From Planctomycetaceae bacterium (GTDB taxonomy: Bacteria > Planctomycetota > Planctomycetia > Pirellulales > Pirellulaceae), in contig SKVE01000049.1 of the NCBI GenBank assembly GCA_007129635.1, positions 1-10,342 on the forward strand: a stretch of DNA of 10,342 nt, written 5' to 3'. Below, piece by piece: positions 6,526 to 10,342 of this stretch; positions within the stretch are counted from its first letter, which is position 1; the number at the start of each line of letters is the position of its first letter. Both the position numbers and the translations under genes were made by a program. The notes below the pieces were generated by a model, which did no database searches, was not told where the DNA came from, and was given only the letters and a program-made list of their open reading frames with translations.

Positions 6526-7257
6526 ATGAAACTGCAAGGAAAAACAGCGGTGGTGATCGGCGGTGGTTCAGGCATCGGTGCGGGGATTGCTCTGGCGCTG
6601 GTTGCCGAAGGGTGTCGCACCCTGATCGCAGGGCGTGGTACCCACCGATTAAACGAGACGGCAGCGGCGTGGCAGGGAGAACCCCCTCTACTGACGCACG
6701 TCGTCGATGTCACCGATCGTGGTAGCGTCCGCCAACTGTTCGACGACGCGCGCCGCGAACTGTCGCAGATCGATATCCTGGTCATCTCGGCCGGCACCAA
6801 TATCAAGACGCGGACGATGGCCACCATGACCGCCGAACAATGGGATCACGTGTTGGCCGTCAATGCGACCGGAGCCTACAACTGCATCGCTCAAGTGCTG
6901 CCCGAGATGCGAGTTCGCCGCGATGGGCTGATCATCAACATCTCGTCGATCGCAGGAAAAAGGGCCATCCAGTTGGGCGGGGTCGCCTACTGCGCCTCGA
7001 AATTCGCGATGACCGGTCTGGGCACGGCGATCGGCAACGAAGTCGCATCGGACGGAGTCCGAGTCACGAACGTATACCCGGGCGAAGTAAACACCCCAAT
7101 TCTGGAGAATCGCCCCGTGCCGGTTAGCGCAGCCCAGAAAGCGGCCATGGTTCAACCAGAGGATGTCGGTGGTTTGGTGGCCGCGATCGCCGCCCTACCA
7201 CCTCGAGCGCACGTGCCGGAAATCATCATTAAACCGACCGTACAAGGGTATGTTTGA
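6526..7257 (+). CDS. Short-chain dehydrogenase/reductase (SDR, classical type)
   Basis: This 243-residue protein is the normal length of classical SDR enzymes. The NAD(P)-binding Rossmann glycine motif GGGSGIG is at 12-18, DVTD at 61-64 contacts the adenine, and the usual NNAG is replaced by ISAGTN (87-92). Catalytic residues are Asn 113, Ser 141, Tyr 155 and Lys 159 (YCASK). The enzyme should reduce or oxidise a hydroxyl/carbonyl substrate in the cytoplasm; the substrate cannot be told from sequence. PGEVNTPI (185-192) is the typical substrate-loop region. The ATG at 6526 is chosen because the Rossmann fold starts directly after it. Only a weak AAGGCG lies upstream. The frame is open far upstream, but that stretch is antisense to the RDD gene. 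It is divergent from the RDD operon across a 120-base gap. Confidence 0.93.
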   Translation: MKLQGKTAVVIGGGSGIGAGIALALVAEGCRTLIAGRGTHRLNETAAAWQGEPPLLTHVVDVTDRGSVRQLFDDARRELSQIDILVISAGTNIKTRTMATMTAEQWDHVLAVNATGAYNCIAQVLPEMRVRRDGLIINISSIAGKRAIQLGGVAYCASKFAMTGLGTAIGNEVASDGVRVTNVYPGEVNTPILENRPVPVSAAQKAAMVQPEDVGGLVAAIAALPPRAHVPEIIIKPTVQGYV

Positions 7258-7322
7258 TCGACAATAGGGAAGGAACTGACCCTCCCATCCTGAAATCCGC
7301 ATCGCACGAACCGGGCGACGGC

Positions 7323-7351
7323 TGGTCAGATGGCAATCGGGTTGCTATATT
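7323..7351 (+). promoter_or_regulatory. Promoter of the small basic protein gene
   Basis: TGGTCA (7323-7328; 4 of 6 to TTGACA) is followed, after exactly 17 bases, by TATATT (7346-7351; 5 of 6 to TATAAT). An extended -10 TGC lies directly before it. Transcription would begin about 65 bases before the GTG start at 7425. This is the best promoter match in the window. Confidence 0.55.
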
Positions 7352-7424
7352 GGGCGGTTTTCCCTATCGCCAAGAGCGTATGGGGTTCGAAACAAATCTG
7401 CTTTACATCGATGGAGTTGAGCCA

Positions 7425-7514
7425 GTGGGGACGAAGAAGACGGGTAAAGGGCGTCGGAAAATAGGACGCAAGAAACGCCGCATGCGAGCCAAAATCCGAC
7501 ACCGCAAGCGGTAG
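7425..7514 (+). CDS. 29-residue highly basic protein, possibly ribosome-associated
   Basis: The protein begins MGTKKTGKGRRKIGRKK and continues with RRMRAKIRHRKR; more than half of the residues are Lys or Arg and there is no acidic residue. It resembles small RNA-binding or ribosomal proteins, and the tail recalls the basic C-terminal motif of AURKAIP1/COX24 (DUF1713) proteins, though I cannot confirm that. The GTG start at 7425 is chosen because GGAG lies 8 bases upstream (7413-7416) and the basic core begins there. An ATG at 7380 in the same frame would give 44 residues. A good promoter lies at 7323-7351, so the gene appears to be transcribed on its own and probably strongly, as suits a ribosome-related protein. 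Confidence 0.7.
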   Translation: MGTKKTGKGRRKIGRKKRRMRAKIRHRKR

Positions 7515-7529
7515 TTGCGGGCGTTGCAA

Positions 7530-7586
7530 GAGCCATGACAGCAGACGGTTTGTTGCGCCGAGACGCCCGTTGCCGGGATATGGCTC
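7530..7586. other. 7-bp inverted repeat in the convergent gap
   Basis: GAGCCAT (7530-7536) and ATGGCTC (7580-7586) flank a GC-rich 43-base stretch between the convergent ends of the small basic protein gene and the lipoprotein gene. It could pair as the base of a larger structured, bidirectional terminator, but no T run is present on either side. Confidence 0.25.
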
Positions 7587-8088
7587 ATCGCGCCATCGCA
7601 CCGGGGATGGGCGACAGACCGTTCAGCATATCGTGGAACATGGTGGAGGTATCTTCGGTCACCACTAGGTGGTCGCCGGGACGCAAACCATAATCAAAAC
7701 GCGGATGGACCTTGCCCATCTTGTGCTCGTATTTGGAATCCATCTTTGCCAAACCATGTTCGTTGTAACGCAGCAGGGACAGTTCCATTCGGCGGAATCG
7801 ACGTTTCAGCCCGCTGTCGGTCAAGGCATCGTCGATGAACATGCCATCGCGGATCGATAGCTCACGGACCTCGGGAGATCGACCGGCTGCCCGTATCTCG
7901 ATTTTGACGGTCTCCACCGGCGCGTTGGCTTGCGAAGAAGCCCCGCCCGCAACGTCTTCAAAGTTCAAATCGTTGTTCGAGCGGTCCAGTTGAAGCGCCG
8001 AGCATCCGCCCACCGCCCAAAGGACCAGTACTGGAACGAATCGTGCCGCAGGGGCATGGAATCGGGAAAAGGAAGAAGGTCGAATCAT
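7585..8088 (-). CDS. Small lipoprotein with SLBB / beta-grasp-like domain
   Basis: This 167-residue protein has a signal peptide with hydrophobic core VPVLVLWAVGG and lipidation Cys 29 (lipobox VGGC), then a low-complexity linker (30-58). A single domain (about 58-146) follows: VKIEIRAAGRSPEVRELSIR starts the strand and DGMFIDDALTDSGL continues it, with a second strand (LSLLRY) and the closing motif YGLRPGDHLVVTED. That order, with the LRPGDHLVV end, resembles the SLBB (soluble-ligand-binding beta-grasp) domains of polysaccharide export proteins, but the polysaccharide-export domain itself is missing. The ATG at 8088 has AAAGGA eight bases upstream (8097-8102). In-frame codons up to 8217 would put the signal peptide inside the protein. 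It is divergent from the HisA-like gene. The function is unknown; the envelope location is inferred. Confidence 0.75.
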   Translation of the reverse strand: MIRPSSFSRFHAPAARFVPVLVLWAVGGCSALQLDRSNNDLNFEDVAGGASSQANAPVETVKIEIRAAGRSPEVRELSIRDGMFIDDALTDSGLKRRFRRMELSLLRYNEHGLAKMDSKYEHKMGKVHPRFDYGLRPGDHLVVTEDTSTMFHDMLNGLSPIPGAMAR

Positions 8089-8253
8089 CAGCGATATCCT
8101 TTGAGATGCGTTTTTCCACGGGCCATCGTGTGAACCGACAGCCAAAACTTCCTGCCCACCCTGCGCAATCGTTACACTTGACATGATCGGCAAAGTCGAC
8201 GAAGTTTCGGCAGACAACTTGAGAGTTTTTTCGGAAATCGACGGTGCTAGCGA
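8089..8253. promoter_or_regulatory. Divergent intergenic region, lipoprotein / HisA-like gene
   Basis: This 165-base gap holds starts for both directions. A perfect TTGACA sits at 8178-8183 on the + strand, but no acceptable -10 lies 16-18 bases after it, so the promoter call for the HisA-like gene is weak. For the lipoprotein I see only a good ribosome-binding site. Confidence 0.25.
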
Positions 8254-8994
8254 ATGGAAACCGTCCCCGTTATCGATCTAAAGAGCGGTCTGGTCGTTCA
8301 CGGCGTGGGGGGGGATCGAGCCCTTTATCAGCCGATTCGCAGCGTGTTGGCCGGCAGCGCGCGACCGTCCGAGGTTGCCCGAGCTTTTGCAGACACGGGG
8401 GTCTTCCGGCACATCTATGTCGCCGACCTGGACGCGATCGCCGGGCAACGCCCCGATTGGAAATCGCTGCGTGAGATCGCCGAATCGGGTCTGCAAATCT
8501 GGTTGGATGCCGGTGTGGCGGATACAGAGCGGCTGCAAGAGCTGGCTGATGGCCACGAACGTGGGGTGGAACTGGATGCAATCATCGTGGGGCTGGAATC
8601 ACTCAGCAGCCAGGCGCTTCTGTCAGCAACCTTGGCGCAATGGGGTGCCATGCGATGCATTTTCAGCTTGGACTTGCGGGGTGGTCAGCCCCTCGCAAGG
8701 GAGGGGCCGTGGCAGCATCGATCACCTGGGGCGATCGCTCAAGAGGCATTCGCACTGGGCGTGCGGCGGATGATCCTGCTGGATCTGGCGACCGTGGGCA
8801 CGTGCAACGGTCCCCAGTCTTTACCGTTGGCCGGTCGCTTGCGAACCGATTGTCCCGCGTTGGAGCTGATCGGCGGCGGCGGTATCCGGCACATGAACGA
8901 CCTGAAGACCCTGGCCACAGCAGGTTTTTCCGCAGCACTTGTCGCCACGGCACTGCACAACGGAGCCATCAACCCCGCCGATCTGAGAACGTAA
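8254..8994 (+). CDS. HisA/HisF-like TIM-barrel protein (paralogue, not typical HisA)
   Basis: This 246-residue protein has the size and strand order of HisA/HisF (beta/alpha)8 barrels. The first strand is VPVIDLKSG, with the catalytic-type Asp at residue 8. YVADLDAI (55-62) is the second strand motif. FSLDLRGG carries the second catalytic-type Asp at 140. Phosphate-binding-type stretches are IGGGGI (206-211) and LVATALHNGA (229-238). It diverges where real HisA carries the substrate loop: LLDLATVGTCNG (175-186) replaces the usual YTDI-rDG motif. This matches HisA-like paralogues that I recall in methanogens, methylotrophs and planctomycetes with tetrahydromethanopterin/methanofuran C1 metabolism, which I offer only as a lead. 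No other his or C1 gene is in the window. The ribosome-binding site before the ATG is poor. Confidence 0.8.
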   Translation: METVPVIDLKSGLVVHGVGGDRALYQPIRSVLAGSARPSEVARAFADTGVFRHIYVADLDAIAGQRPDWKSLREIAESGLQIWLDAGVADTERLQELADGHERGVELDAIIVGLESLSSQALLSATLAQWGAMRCIFSLDLRGGQPLAREGPWQHRSPGAIAQEAFALGVRRMILLDLATVGTCNGPQSLPLAGRLRTDCPALELIGGGGIRHMNDLKTLATAGFSAALVATALHNGAINPADLRT

Positions 8995-9053
8995 TTCCTT
9001 GGAAGCCATTCTGAGCACTTGCTGAACCTGGACCAACAAAAACGGCATCTTAG

Positions 9054-10342
9054 GAGCGCGTCGAACCCGAGTTTCGAGCCGACTCCATTGTCGCTCGAGG
9101 GGTCGAGTTTCGAGCCTTGCGCGCCGGGAATATGGATCAGGTCGCGCGCCGCGTCGAAGCGCGTCGCCACCGCCCATTCCACTTCGTCGGGATCGTGGAT
9201 GTTCACATCCGGATCGACGACGACGACCTGCTTGATGTCGTAATGGGCGGCGAAGGCGGCCAGCATCGCATTCTTCGCCTCGCCGGGCGAACGTGGCTGC
9301 ATCTGCATGTAAAGATGATAACGGCACACACCACCGCGCGCGAGCGTCACGTCGCGCACGGACGGAAACAGCCGTTGCACGTTCTGCAAGATTGTCGCCT
9401 CGCGCGGAATGCAGCCGAGCAGCAGGTGTTCGAGACCGCCGCCAACGATCGTGTGGAAGATCGGGTCGTGCCGGTGGGTAATGCAATCGACGGCGATCAC
9501 ATGGCGGTCGGCGCGTTCGCCATAATACTGCGGGAATTCGCCGAACGGGCCTTCAGGCGCCCGTTCGCCAGCCAGAATACGGCCTTCAAGCACGATTTCC
9601 GCATGCGCGGGAACACGGATGTCGCTGGTCCGGCATTGCACGACGGGCAGGGGTCTGCCCACAAGCGCGCCAGCGATCTCCAGTTCGTCGCAATCGAGCG
9701 GCGCGATGGCCTGCGAGGCGAGCAACTCGGCCGGACCCGCGCCGATGACGATCGCCACCGGCAGATCCTTGCCCGCCTGTTCGGCCATGTCGTGGAAGGC
9801 GAGCGTATGGCGCGGCAACAGATAGGCCCCGAGCCTGTCACGCCCCGACACCTGCAACCGCACGATGGCGACGTTCTGCGCGCCGGTCTTCGGGTTCCGC
9901 GAAACGATCAACCCGGCGGTGACATAAGGTCCGCTGTCGAGTTCGTTATGGGTCGGCGCCGGCAGCAGACGGGCGAGATCCAGGTTATCCGCGTGCACGA
10001 TGTCCTGACACGGCCCGCGCGCAACCGGTTCGTTGGCGAGCGGATGCGCGGCCGCGTGCTGGAAGTGGGTCAGCAATGCATCGCCCGATACGCCAAGCGC
10101 TTCGGCCATCCAGGCCCGGTTGGACACGATCCCGGACACGACCGGAACCGCATGGCCATCGGGAGAGGGAAAGAACGTCGCCCTGACGCCGTCGAGACGG
10201 TTGGCGATTCCCGCCAGTTCGTATTCCAAACCGACGCCCGGGTGGGCGATGGCGAGCCTGTCCGTGGCGGCCAGATGGGCCAGCCAGCGGCGCAGGTCCG
10301 CGCCCGGCGGCAAGGCGTTGCGTCCTCGGGTCGTGTCAGCGG
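9054..10342 (-). CDS. UbiD-family decarboxylase, truncated at both ends
   Basis: The reading frame is open to the right edge, so the true start is probably outside; the first possible start inside is TTG at 10313. Numbered from there, the UbiD fold is recognisable over 420 residues: the N-terminal LRRWLAHLAATDRL (7-20) and the prenylated-FMN/metal-site residues Asn 147, Arg 152, His 169 and Glu 212. The catalytic motif EGPFGEFPQYYG (254-265) carries both Glu (254 and 259), and IPGAQGSKLDPSS (395-407) follows. UbiD enzymes use prenylated FMN to (de)carboxylate aromatic or alpha,beta-unsaturated acids. Similarity stops after GSKLGFDAL at 9054, where UbiD proteins normally continue for tens of residues. 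Beyond it the frame runs antisense into the HisA-like gene. Base composition is more GC-rich and more proteobacterial in look than the rest of the window. It is either a chimeric assembly join or a foreign fragment. Confidence 0.9.
9068..9116. repeat. 13-bp direct repeat beside the UbiD break
   Basis: CGAGTTTCGAGCC occurs at 9068-9080 and again at 9104-9116, 36 bases apart, exactly 12 codons. On the - strand both encode GSKL, so the repeat may be a consequence of repeated residues in the UbiD protein. It lies within about 15 bases of the point where UbiD similarity ends. Confidence 0.6.

Noticed and set aside
8739..9053. In-frame continuation of the UbiD frame, suggesting a longer fusion protein
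   Set aside because: It is exactly antisense to the HisA-like coding region, has no UbiD-like residues and is open only because of high GC.
1..10342. CRISPR array, tRNA/rRNA, insertion sequence or toxin–antitoxin pair
   Set aside because: Read on both strands, no regularly spaced repeats, transposase motifs, cloverleaf or paired toxin/antitoxin-like small genes were seen.

Overview
The window looks like a bacterial chromosome segment from a planctomycete, probably of the Pirellulales / Rhodopirellula type. The evidence is a tightly coupled RDD – SpoIIM-like – DUF4129 – DUF4350 membrane operon, a short RRM-type RNA-binding protein, a diverged HisA-like TIM barrel and a 29-residue very basic protein. 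These assignments come from motif recognition and remembered family context, not from a database search. The last ~1.3 kb is different: a UbiD-family decarboxylase with very GC-rich, proteobacterial-looking sequence, cut off abruptly near position 9054.

Layout. Positions 1-235 hold what looks like the damaged 3' end of a + strand gene, whose stop overlaps the stop of the next gene. On the - strand, an RRM RNA-binding protein gene (1170 to 883) is followed by a SET-domain protein gene (810 to 232). Both have a perfect hairpin just ahead of their ribosome-binding region. Positions 1199-1711 have no convincing gene. The - strand operon runs from 6405 to 1712: RDD membrane protein, SpoIIM-like membrane protein, DUF4129 protein, then DUF4350 lipoprotein. 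Each start overlaps the previous stop (4, 14 and 4 bases), so the four are almost certainly co-translated. The MoxR ATPase and DUF58 genes that commonly accompany this set are not downstream in this window.

Divergent from that operon is a short-chain dehydrogenase/reductase (6526-7257, +). It is followed by a small basic protein gene with its own recognisable promoter (7425-7514, +). Convergent to that is a small lipoprotein with an SLBB/beta-grasp-like domain (8088 to 7585, -). Divergent from the lipoprotein is the HisA-like protein (8254-8994, +). The UbiD fragment (-) runs to the right edge, open at the edge and broken at 9054.

The best-supported biology is the membrane operon, probably an envelope or stress module related to MoxR systems, and the RRM/SET gene pair. 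The most important caution is the 9054 junction, which is either an assembly chimera or a recombination scar. I found no CRISPR array, tRNA, rRNA, insertion sequence or recognisable defence system, and no clearly new multi-gene system.
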